A stretch of DNA of 8,690 nt from Legionellales bacterium (GCA_023266435.1 JAHFQF010000096.1:1-8690); one strand, 5' to 3'; shown: positions 1 through 6,122, numbered from the stretch's first letter. The notes: generated by a model from the sequence alone, not told the origin. Numbers and translations: made by a program.

Positions 1-912
1 AATTTTCCCTTGGGATTGATACTGTTTATGCAAACGATTCACCAGATTTAACTCGGTGGCCACCAAAAAGCGTGTATTCGCGGGTGCTTTGGCAATGGTC
101 TCAATAATCTTTGAAGTAGAGCCTATCACGGCTGATTTTTGGCAAACCTCAAAAGGAGACTCCGGATGTGCGACTACGACAGTGTCTGGATATTTTTGTA
201 AATAGGTGTCGATTTGATTCGGTTGAAATTTTTGATGTACAGAGCACCAACCATCCCATAGCAAGACTTTAGCTTGTTGTACTTGCTCAGAGGACAGTCC
301 TCCCTGCGGCTGTCTAAAATTCCAAAGCACCATGTCTGACAGTGGCATTCCCATTTGATAGGCTGTGTTGCGGCCTAAATGTTGATCGGGGAAAAAGAGC
401 ACTTTCTCTTTTTGAGAAAAAGCCCACTCTAACACTGCCTGAGCATTGCTGGAGGTACAGACGGTCCCTCCATGATCAGCACAGAAGGCCTTCAAACTGG
501 CAGATGAATTCACATAGGTGATGGGTGTAATCGTTTTTTCTACATCTACTATCTTACCCAAAGTGTCCCAGCACTGCTGTACATTGGTCACATTGGCCAT
601 GTCAGCCATAGAGCATCCGGCTGCTCTGTCTGGCAAGATGATCACTTGATCATCTCGAGTTAAGATGTCTGCCACTTCTGCCATAAAATGTACACCGCAA
701 AAAACCAATGTTTTTGCTTGAGACGCTTGTGCCAAATAGGCTAACTTTAGAGAGTCACCGGTTTGATCAGCAAATTGATAGACTTCATCACGTTGATAGT
801 AATGTCCCAAAATACACAGCGAATCTCCGAATTGAGGACGAATTGCGCGTATTCGCGCAATACTTTCTTCATCAGATAAAGCATGATAGGGTTCAAAATC
901 TAAAAAAGCCAT
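1..912 (-). CDS. nadA: Quinolinate synthase NadA (3' end cut by window edge)
   Basis: Condenses iminoaspartate with dihydroxyacetone phosphate to quinolinate, a cytosolic step of de novo NAD synthesis, using a [4Fe-4S] cluster. The frame stays open for 304 codons from ATG at 912 to the window edge, so the C-terminus is missing. NadA landmarks appear in order: ILGHYYQRDEV (33-43), FCGVHFMAE (71-79), LPDRAAGCSMA (93-103), YVNSSASLKA (133-142), CTSSNA (152-157), FFPDQHLGRNTA (173-184), AHPESPFEV (248-256), GSTSKII (264-270) and ATELNLVNRL (285-294). Cys72 and Cys152 fit two of the three cluster ligands; the third lies downstream of the TEL..VNRL segment in this family and so is outside the window. 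The start lies 6 nt after the nudB stop, with GAGGTGA about 11 nt upstream inside nudB, which implies co-transcription. There is no [4Fe-4S] scaffold or nadB/nadC partner beside it in view. Confidence 0.95.
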   Translation of the reverse strand, partial: MAFLDFEPYHALSDEESIARIRAIRPQFGDSLCILGHYYQRDEVYQFADQTGDSLKLAYLAQASQAKTLVFCGVHFMAEVADILTRDDQVIILPDRAAGCSMADMANVTNVQQCWDTLGKIVDVEKTITPITYVNSSASLKAFCADHGGTVCTSSNAQAVLEWAFSQKEKVLFFPDQHLGRNTAYQMGMPLSDMVLWNFRQPQGGLSSEQVQQAKVLLWDGWCSVHQKFQPNQIDTYLQKYPDTVVVAHPESPFEVCQKSAVIGSTSKIIETIAKAPANTRFLVATELNLVNRLHKQYQSQGKI

Positions 913-918
913 GATGGG

Positions 919-1368
919 TTACTTCACCTCTCTGCCACTTAACAGCCACCGGCTAATTGCTGCTTGATTGGTAGTTGTTTTTGCTATCGTGAGCGCTTGA
1001 GACGCAGGGAGCCATTGATATCTTGTATGCTCTTGCGATATCTGGACTATACAACGCTCCGGTAAGCGCAACTGGAAACAATGTTCCAAATTTTGCGTTG
1101 TGCCAGGCGCATAACGATGTCTGAATTCTGGGTAAATAGTATACCAAGTTGCTTGCCCACAATCCATGAGTGCCCCCTCTGGCACGATCAGCCCGATTTC
1201 CTCAAAAACCTCTCGTTTCGCTGTCTGCTCTGGCGTCTCTAGAGGCTCCAGGCTGCCCGTAATAGACTGCCAAAATCCGGGCCAATCTCTACGCTCTAAT
1301 AACAGCACCTCGTCCGAATTGGTAGCGACCACTACTAACACGGACTCGGGCTGTTTATAAGATCTCAT
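919..1368 (-). CDS. nudB: Dihydroneopterin triphosphate diphosphatase (Nudix hydrolase)
   Basis: Removes pyrophosphate from 7,8-dihydroneopterin triphosphate in folate synthesis; cytosolic. The 149-residue protein has a complete Nudix box: G38-x5-E44-x7-R52-E53-V54-x-E56-E57-x-G59-L60, where the glutamates bind Mg2+. NudB-type features beyond the generic Nudix fold are SVLVVVA near the N-terminus, RRDWPGFWQSITGS (26-39), and RHRYAPGTTQN, which closely resembles the RHRYAPGVTRN I recall from E. coli NudB. Length matches the E. coli protein (about 150 residues). The ATG overlaps the aspS stop as ATGA, with AAGGAT about 11 nt upstream inside aspS, so translational coupling is likely. Nudix substrate specificity cannot be proved from sequence, but the match outside the box makes NudB the best call. 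Confidence 0.93.
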   Translation of the reverse strand: MRSYKQPESVLVVVATNSDEVLLLERRDWPGFWQSITGSLEPLETPEQTAKREVFEEIGLIVPEGALMDCGQATWYTIYPEFRHRYAPGTTQNLEHCFQLRLPERCIVQISQEHTRYQWLPASQALTIAKTTTNQAAISRWLLSGREVK

Positions 1369-3158
1369 GCTGTTTTAGGATCCTTTGCCATCACACGAAT
1401 ACCCAAATCCACTAACTGCCCCACCTCTACTGTACTGGGCGCCTGTGTCATTAGGCAGCTTGCAGTTTGTGTTTTAGGGAAAGGAATCACATCTCTAATG
1501 GAGTTAACCCCTGTCATGAGCATAATGATCCGATCGAGACCAAATGCTAAACCACCGTGTGGAGGACAACCATATTGTAATGCTTCTAATAAGAAACCAA
1601 ATTTACTTTGCGCTTCTTCTTGAGTGAGATTGAGACAATCAAACACAGCCTCCTGCATAGCACGCTGATGGATACGAATAGAACCACCGCCTAACTCCGT
1701 GCCATTCAAAACCAAATCGTAAGCGTCTGCTTTGACAACACCCGGATTTGCTTTTAATGTCGCAACATCTGTTTCAGCTGGCTTTGTAAAAGGATGATGG
1801 ACTGCTTGCCAGCGATGTGTTTTTTCATCCCATTCAAACATTGGGAAATCAACTACCCACAACAGTTGCCAGCCTGGGTTAATCAATTGTAGATCATGCC
1901 CTAATTTAACTCGAAGCGCCGACATGGAGTCATTCACAACTTTGGCTTTATCGGCACCAAAGAAAATGATATCGCCATTTTGAGCATCTACTCTTTTGAG
2001 TAACGCTTGGATAGTGCTTTCATCAATGAATTTCAGAATTGGTGATTGTAAGCCAGCAACTCCTGTGGCCAAATCATTGACCTTGATAAACGCCAACCCT
2101 TTGGCACCGAACTCTCCCACGTATTTTGTGTAATCATCGATCTGCTTTCTAGTCAGCTGTTCACCACCTTGTGGTACCTTCAAAGCCACCACTCTGCAAG
2201 CAGAGTCATTGGCAGGCGCACTAAAGACTTTAAAGTCACATTGTTGGAAGAGATCAGCACAATTAATAAACTCTAGCGGGATACGTAAATCGGGACGATC
2301 ACAACCAAAACGTTCCATGGCTTCATCATACTGCATGACGGGAAAGACTTTAGGCAGATCCACATTTAATAACTCTTTGAATAAACGTTGAATCAAGCCC
2401 GTCATCCAATGCATGATGTCCTGTTTAGTAATAAAAGAGGCCTCAACATCCAGCTGCGTGAACTCGGGCTGTCTATCTGCACGCAAATCTTCGTCTCTAA
2501 AGCATTTTGCAATTTGATAATAGCGATCTAATCCACCCACCATCAGCAACTGCTTGAACAATTGAGGGGACTGGGGCAGCGCAAAGAAAGAACCCGGATA
2601 GTTACGGCTAGGTACTAAAAAGTCTCTGGCACCTTCTGGGGTTGCTTTCGTTAAAATCGGAGTCTCAATATCTAAAAATCCAAGCTCTTCCATATAATTA
2701 CGCATAATGTGCGTTACTTTGGAGCGAAACTGTATGCGTGCTTGCATGTCTGCGCGACGTAAGTCTAAATACCGATATTGTAGGCGTACTTTTTCACTGA
2801 TGGCATCATGATGTACTTCATCTAAAACAAAAGGAGGTGTTTGACTGGCATTTAATAATTCTACTTCAGTGGTTACCAACTCTATTTTACCAGTTACCAT
2901 ATTTGAATTTTCAGTCCCGGCTGGTCTAGCTTTCACAACTCCAGTGACTTTTAGCACAAATTCTGAGCGTATAGACTCAGCAACCGCAAATGCGGCTTGG
3001 TTGTCTGGGTGGAAAACGACCTGCACAATACCACTGCGATCGCGCAAATCGATAAAAATAACTCCACCATGATCACGACGACGATGACACCAGCCACATA
3101 CAGTCACTGTTTTTTCCATCAATGTTTCGGTGACTGCTTGACAATAATGCGTGCGCAT
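1365..3158 (-). CDS. aspS: Aspartyl-tRNA synthetase, bacterial type, probably non-discriminating
   Basis: Class IIb synthetase charging tRNA-Asp with aspartate, at 597 residues (E. coli enzyme about 590). Order of domains: N-terminal OB-fold anticodon-binding domain (about 1-105, CGWCHRRRDHGG at 21-32), catalytic core with motif 1 near 145-168, motif 2 FRDEDLRADRQPEFTQLD (220-237), the bacterial GAD insertion (about 300-415) and motif 3 GLAFGLDR (536-543). His30 and Gly81 occupy the positions of His31 and Gly82 of the Pseudomonas aeruginosa enzyme, residues linked to relaxed anticodon recognition; E. coli has Leu in the first position. The enzyme may therefore also make Asp-tRNA-Asn for GatCAB. 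ATG at 3158 is preceded by AAAGGA about 9 nt upstream. It follows the fmdB-like gene by 18 nt and its stop overlaps nudB by 4 nt. Confidence 0.99.
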   Translation of the reverse strand: MRTHYCQAVTETLMEKTVTVCGWCHRRRDHGGVIFIDLRDRSGIVQVVFHPDNQAAFAVAESIRSEFVLKVTGVVKARPAGTENSNMVTGKIELVTTEVELLNASQTPPFVLDEVHHDAISEKVRLQYRYLDLRRADMQARIQFRSKVTHIMRNYMEELGFLDIETPILTKATPEGARDFLVPSRNYPGSFFALPQSPQLFKQLLMVGGLDRYYQIAKCFRDEDLRADRQPEFTQLDVEASFITKQDIMHWMTGLIQRLFKELLNVDLPKVFPVMQYDEAMERFGCDRPDLRIPLEFINCADLFQQCDFKVFSAPANDSACRVVALKVPQGGEQLTRKQIDDYTKYVGEFGAKGLAFIKVNDLATGVAGLQSPILKFIDESTIQALLKRVDAQNGDIIFFGADKAKVVNDSMSALRVKLGHDLQLINPGWQLLWVVDFPMFEWDEKTHRWQAVHHPFTKPAETDVATLKANPGVVKADAYDLVLNGTELGGGSIRIHQRAMQEAVFDCLNLTQEEAQSKFGFLLEALQYGCPPHGGLAFGLDRIIMLMTGVNSIRDVIPFPKTQTASCLMTQAPSTVEVGQLVDLGIRVMAKDPKTA

Positions 3159-3176
3159 ACTTTTAATTCCTTTGTT

Positions 3177-3464
3177 TTATTCAGAAGACTGTGTTTTTTG
3201 TTTGTTTTCTTGCTTTTTGGGGGCAGACGAGTCTGCAGCCGACACTTGGCTATCTTTTGAAGCCAAATGACGCTGTTTACTTTTTGGTTTTTCATCTGTC
3301 TCATACCAACCGCTACCGCTCAAACGAAAACGAGGTGCAGAAAAGCCTTTTTCTAAGGTGTCTTGATTGCACTTAGGGCAGGTTAAGATTGGTGTTTCAT
3401 TTACTTTTTGTAAAATTTCTTGGTCATGGCCACAATTGGCGCAATGATAATCAAAAATTGGCAT
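3177..3464 (-). CDS. FmdB-family zinc-ribbon protein
   Basis: Small 95-residue protein of the FmdB putative regulatory family; the biochemical role of these proteins is unproven. Begins MPIFDYHCANCGHDQE and carries two CxxC knuckles, C8/C11 and C29/C32, expected to bind one zinc. The family core ends near residue 55 (FRLSGSGWYETD); the remaining 40 or so residues are a Lys/Gln/Ser-rich, probably disordered tail. ATG at 3464 was chosen because GGAG sits 6 nt upstream. A longer reading from TTG at 3476 would add four residues (the first ones including two Cys), but that TTG overlaps the Shine-Dalgarno itself. First gene of the operon with aspS, nudB and nadA. An fmdB-like gene before aspS is, to my recollection, a recurring arrangement in gammaproteobacteria, which suggests a link to translation, though not a defined function. 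Confidence 0.9.
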   Translation of the reverse strand: MPIFDYHCANCGHDQEILQKVNETPILTCPKCNQDTLEKGFSAPRFRLSGSGWYETDEKPKSKQRHLASKDSQVSAADSSAPKKQENKQKTQSSE

Positions 3465-3498
3465 ACAGCACTCCAATTAATATAGTTACAAAACAAAC

Positions 3499-3527
3499 TA
3501 TATATCAATGAGAGAAGATAAAATCAA
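3499..3527 (-). promoter_or_regulatory. Candidate sigma70 promoter for the fmdB-aspS-nudB-nadA operon
   Basis: On the minus strand TTGATT (3522-3527) and TATATA (3499-3504) are separated by 17 nt and lie about 35 nt before the fmdB start. Each box matches four of six consensus bases, so this is a moderate candidate. It competes with the extended -10 further upstream at 3581-3589. Confidence 0.4.
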
Positions 3528-3580
3528 GTCTCTAAGTGACATGGATTTTCACAACAATACTTGATCTCACAAGCGCTAAG

Positions 3581-3589
3581 ATTATAGCA
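3581..3589 (-). promoter_or_regulatory. Candidate extended -10 (TGCTATAAT), upstream operon promoter
   Basis: The minus strand reads TGCTATAAT, a perfect TGnTATAAT extended -10. No convincing -35 lies 17 nt upstream, which extended -10 promoters can tolerate. A start about 7 nt downstream would give the fmdB-led operon a leader of about 110 nt. No leader peptide or clear attenuator was recognised in that stretch. Confidence 0.45.
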
Positions 3590-3606
3590 TGATCGCTATC
3601 TATGCC

Positions 3607-3612
3607 TATAGT
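3607..3612 (+). promoter_or_regulatory. Candidate -10 box for the SDR gene (near-leaderless)
   Basis: TATAGT (five of six consensus bases) ends 12 nt before the ATG at 3625. No good -35 was found 16-18 nt upstream. If used, the transcript would start only a few bases before the start codon, which fits the lack of a clear Shine-Dalgarno there. Weak call. Confidence 0.28.
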
Positions 3613-3624
3613 GGTTGATTTTTA

Positions 3625-4476
3625 ATGCAAACCCTGCCTCCCCGCCATCAACGCGGCGTCTTAGTGACCGGTTGCTCCACAGGAATTGGTCGGCATTGTG
3701 CTATACGATTACGCCAAAAAGGCTACCTCGTGGTTGCCACAGCACGCAACATTGAGTCCATTGAGGATTTAAAAGCGCTTGATATTCATACTCTGGCCTT
3801 GGATGTGTGTGATGATCAAGCCATTGACCGGGCTCTTGCGTACTTTGAAGACAATCATCTGACACTGTATGGGCTCTTTAATAATGCTGGCTACGGTCAG
3901 CCCGGTGCCATTGAAGATCTACGACGTGAACATATCCATCAGCAGTTTAATACCAATGTTTACGGGCCAATGATGTTGATTCAGAAGGCATTGCCTCTCA
4001 TGCGGCAACAAGGCTTTGGCCGTATCATACAGACTTCCTCCATATTAGGGTTTGTCTCCATGCGCTTCCGGGGTGCCTATAACGCCTCCAAGTATGCGCT
4101 CGAAGGGTTTACTGATACATTGCGATTAGAATTAAAAGACACCAACATTCATGCAGTCTTAATTCAACCCGGCCCCATTAAAAGTGCTTTCCGCCGCACA
4201 GCGTATCAACGCTTTCTCACAGAAGTACAAGTTGATCAAAGTCCACATAAAGCAAGCTATGATGCTTTAGAGCAACAACTCCCGACCACTGAGCAAGCGG
4301 AAGATAAATTACCTTTTATACAAGGCCCTGAGGCTGTATTTCAGAAATTGTATCAAGCGCTGGAGGCAAGAAATCCCAAGGCAAGATACCGAGTGACGAT
4401 ACCAACTCACGTATTTGCTATATTAAAACGCTGCTTACCAGCGAAATGGTTGGACAGACTATTAATACGTTGGTAA
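3625..4476 (+). CDS. YbbO-like short-chain dehydrogenase/reductase
   Basis: Classical SDR oxidoreductase of 283 residues, with a Rossmann fold and a cytosolic NAD(P)-dependent reaction. The cofactor motif TGCSTGIG is at 15-22, NNAG at 86-89, and the catalytic tetrad is Asn111, Ser139, Tyr152 and Lys156 (YNASK). PGPIKSAF (182-189) is the usual post-catalytic loop. Arg41 after the second strand (ATARN) favours NADP(H). The C-terminal part, with RYRVTIPTHVFAILKRCLP and LDRLL, resembles E. coli YbbO, described as an NADP-dependent aldehyde reductase, and more distantly 17-beta-hydroxysteroid dehydrogenases. The substrate cannot be read from the sequence. An in-frame TGA at 3616-3618 and the absence of another early ATG fix the start at 3625, although no clear Shine-Dalgarno is present. 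It diverges from the fmdB operon and converges on the lipid-kinase-like gene. Confidence 0.92.
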   Translation: MQTLPPRHQRGVLVTGCSTGIGRHCAIRLRQKGYLVVATARNIESIEDLKALDIHTLALDVCDDQAIDRALAYFEDNHLTLYGLFNNAGYGQPGAIEDLRREHIHQQFNTNVYGPMMLIQKALPLMRQQGFGRIIQTSSILGFVSMRFRGAYNASKYALEGFTDTLRLELKDTNIHAVLIQPGPIKSAFRRTAYQRFLTEVQVDQSPHKASYDALEQQLPTTEQAEDKLPFIQGPEAVFQKLYQALEARNPKARYRVTIPTHVFAILKRCLPAKWLDRLLIRW

Positions 4477-4479
4477 TGA

Positions 4480-4503
4480 AATTGGTGCAGCCCTGTGCCA
4501 ATT
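4480..4503 (+). terminator. Hairpin between convergent genes, possible weak terminator
   Basis: AATTGGTGCA and TGTGCCAATT can pair as a 10-bp stem around the loop GCCC; the two central pairs are G-U wobbles on the plus strand only. It begins right after the SDR stop and lies about 21 nt past the stop of the opposing gene. No U-tract follows on either strand, so it is not a typical intrinsic terminator. Confidence 0.3.
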
Positions 4504-4524
4504 GACCAAAGCCTGGAAGTTGGA

Positions 4525-5961
4525 TTATAGAATACAACAGATGTTTTCTCTTTTGCACGATGAATTTGGTACGTGTATCACGCCGGCATCCTCATCCTCT
4601 TCGTCCCCTGAATTGCTTGGCACATAGTGAAAAGTAATCGATTTACCTGTTTGCTGACGCGCCGTAAAAATATTATTGATAAACGTTTCAGATTCCACTG
4701 AATGCAGCTTCCGATCTAACTGCTGCAAAGTTGTGTCTATATCCTTTTGATAAGCCTGTGCGTACTGTTCAATCTGTGTCCGGTATTTAATCGTGTTACA
4801 CATGCTTGCTACACAAAGGTTGCTTTTTGAAAACTCATACACCGCAGCCAAACGCTCTAATGCCGCGCGCACCCTATCTAGAGTAATACAATCTGCCTCA
4901 CTATTATGATAGTGATCCCAAATGTGCTGCGCAAATGTTGCACGATCCAGCCATAATTTTCCCACCAACTCTGGGGAGAATTGAGCAAGTCTGGCCATCT
5001 CCAAGCGATAGTATTGTAAGCGATTCCGAACTTGGAACCAATCCGCCCGATTTTGTTGTTTAGGCGCAAAGGCAGCACCATTATCAATGGAGGAAATTCT
5101 CAACGTTTTAGCAATCTCCTCAGCCTCTGCATAACGTTCTTCTGAAACAGCAGTAATGAATGCTGGATAATCCCCGACGATTAACCAATTTTTACCATGC
5201 TTATCCACATCATTAATCAGGTAATTATGTAAACTCATGAGTGCGAACTGATCTTTCAATGTTGCATGAAGAATGCTTTGCCCTTGTTGAAACTGTGCTT
5301 CCTCTAGATAATGGCCTGTCGCATCCTTCCAAGGTGTACCCTTCGCTTGCAATGGTTCTAATCCCACACGTTTTCTGAGTACATTCCATAGGCGTTTTAG
5401 TAAGGGGGGATACCACTTTTTCCGGTAGTGATTGGTTGTATGTAAGAGTTTTTCAGCAGCAATAATCGATTGAAAAGGCTGATCTTTGGCTAGCTCAGCG
5501 CCATTCAGTGGTAAATTTGCACCACACTGTAAAGATACCCTTTCTGAGAAAGGCTGATCTTTGTCGTCTGGGTTAGGTATTGGAAAGCTCTGGATCATCA
5601 CCGTATAAGGCACAATATCAGGTAATTGTGGATCTAGCGTATCTCTTACCCAGGCCCCAATGGTATACGCAGCAGCCTCCGCATACACTCCCTGGCCTGA
5701 CTGAGTTTGCAACGCTGTGAAGCGAAAATGCTTAGCAAACCAACGCTTAATTCGCTGTTTCAGGCGCTTATTACGGGGTGCCAAAGGCTCTTCACTGGCG
5801 GGCTTAATAATGGCTAAAAACTTCCCCTGATCATTGTAGACGATGTAACTACCACTGTTACCACGCTCATGCTCCTGATCTAAAATTCGGGAAGATACAC
5901 GCTTGCAGATTGTTTGGTAAAAGTCATCCGATAATAACGTAGGATTATTGGGCATTGACAT
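4525..5961 (-). CDS. PI3/PI4-kinase-like protein with C-terminal CaaX box, candidate host-targeted effector
   Basis: A 478-residue protein I cannot name by gene. Its landmarks match phosphatidylinositol 3-/4-kinase-type domains, nearest to type II and plant gamma PI4-kinases: a glycine-rich start GNSGSYIV (34-41), LAIIKP with the presumed ATP-binding Lys53, EEPLAPRN (57-64), an acidic helix VYAEAAAY (92-99, Glu95), the catalytic loop NDVDKHGKN (250-258, Asp253 and Asn258) and the metal-binding IDNG (292-295, Asp293). Plant PI4K-gamma has comparable KPTDEEP, DRHAGN and IDHG segments. Residues 63-80 and 179-199 are basic and aromatic. Residues 390-425 look helical and perhaps coiled-coil. The C-terminus has an acidic run (GDEEDEDAG, 452-460) and ends CCIL. 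No signal peptide or membrane segment is seen. ATG at 5961 has AGG 6 nt upstream. It is a single gene, divergent from pilS. Substrate could be lipid or protein; HipA-like kinases share the D-x4-N pattern but fit the N-terminal lobe less well. Confidence 0.72.
   Translation of the reverse strand: MSMPNNPTLLSDDFYQTICKRVSSRILDQEHERGNSGSYIVYNDQGKFLAIIKPASEEPLAPRNKRLKQRIKRWFAKHFRFTALQTQSGQGVYAEAAAYTIGAWVRDTLDPQLPDIVPYTVMIQSFPIPNPDDKDQPFSERVSLQCGANLPLNGAELAKDQPFQSIIAAEKLLHTTNHYRKKWYPPLLKRLWNVLRKRVGLEPLQAKGTPWKDATGHYLEEAQFQQGQSILHATLKDQFALMSLHNYLINDVDKHGKNWLIVGDYPAFITAVSEERYAEAEEIAKTLRISSIDNGAAFAPKQQNRADWFQVRNRLQYYRLEMARLAQFSPELVGKLWLDRATFAQHIWDHYHNSEADCITLDRVRAALERLAAVYEFSKSNLCVASMCNTIKYRTQIEQYAQAYQKDIDTTLQQLDRKLHSVESETFINNIFTARQQTGKSITFHYVPSNSGDEEDEDAGVIHVPNSSCKRENICCIL
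4528..4539 (-). other. CaaX prenylation motif codons (Cys-Cys-Ile-Leu, then stop)
   Basis: The last four codons, TGT TGT ATT CTA, followed by TAA, encode CCIL. In eukaryotic cells a terminal C-a-a-X with X = Leu directs geranylgeranylation by GGTase-I; CCIL is the tail I recall from human RalA. A nearby Cys469-Lys470-Arg471 adds a possible second lipidation or basic membrane contact. Bacteria lack this prenylation system, so the motif has meaning only if the protein enters a host cell. Confidence 0.65.
5474..5563 (-). repeat. 15-bp direct repeat in the kinase-like gene (two copies)
   Basis: AAAGGCTGATCTTTG occurs on the plus strand at 5474-5488 and 5549-5563, exactly 75 bp apart. In the gene's own frame both copies encode KDQPF, at residues 134-138 and 159-163. 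It may be a remnant of an in-frame duplication in the loop between the kinase lobes, or coincidence. Confidence 0.6.
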
Positions 5962-5979
5962 AAGGTACCTGATAAAGAC

Positions 5980-6010
5980 GATTCGTTTTTTGTTATTCTA
6001 CTAACGAATC
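5980..6010. promoter_or_regulatory. Inverted repeat around the kinase-gene -10, candidate operator
   Basis: GATTCGTT (5980-5987) and AACGAATC (6003-6010) form a perfect 8-bp inverted repeat with a 15-nt gap. Half-site centres are 23 bp apart, about two helical turns. One arm lies in the spacer of the minus-strand promoter at 5995-6024, the other at about the predicted start point, so a bound dimer would cover the -10. The AT-rich gap and absence of a U-tract argue against a terminator. Confidence 0.5.
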
Positions 6011-6024
6011 AGTTAGGCTGTCAA
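5995..6024 (-). promoter_or_regulatory. Sigma70 promoter of the kinase-like gene
   Basis: On the minus strand a perfect TTGACA (6019-6024) is followed after 18 nt by TAGAAT (5995-6000), five of six matches to the -10. The predicted start near 5988 gives a leader of about 27 nt to the ATG at 5961. This is the best promoter match in the window. Confidence 0.65.
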
Positions 6025-6083
6025 CAACCAAAAAGAGTCTATTAAGTTACATAGCTATTAATATTTTTCAACCAGAGATTGAC

Positions 6084-6089
6084 TATAAT
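6084..6089 (+). promoter_or_regulatory. Candidate -10 box for pilS-pilR
   Basis: A perfect TATAAT lies 33 nt before the pilS ATG. No good -35 is seen at 16-18 nt upstream, and TGAC just before it is one base off an extended -10. No -24/-12 sigma54 element was found in this gap. Confidence 0.4.
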
Positions 6090-6122
6090 TTAAGGGAAAG
6101 ATTTCAGGAAAAGCCATCATTC

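Noticed and set aside
708..914. Plus-strand open frame of 68 codons over the start of nadA
   Set aside because: It is antisense to clear NadA motifs and lacks any recognisable content.
3465..3476. Longer FmdB-like protein starting at TTG 3476
   Set aside because: The TTG overlaps the GGAG that is well placed (6 nt) for the ATG at 3464, and FmdB proteins normally begin at MPIFDY or similar.
4477..4524. Strong bidirectional intrinsic terminator
   Set aside because: The stem is mismatched on the minus strand and there is no U-tract on either side; retained only as a weak candidate.
4525..5961. HipA-type toxin kinase as an alternative identity
   Set aside because: HipA shares the D-x4-N catalytic pattern, but the N-lobe signature (GSY..LAIIKP..EEP), the IDNG segment and the absence of a HipB-like antitoxin neighbour fit the PI-kinase-like group better.
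5962..6122. Sigma54 -24/-12 promoter for the kinase-like gene
   Set aside because: No TGGC-N7-TGC-like element with correct spacing was found on the minus strand; the TTGACA/TAGAAT pair is far better.
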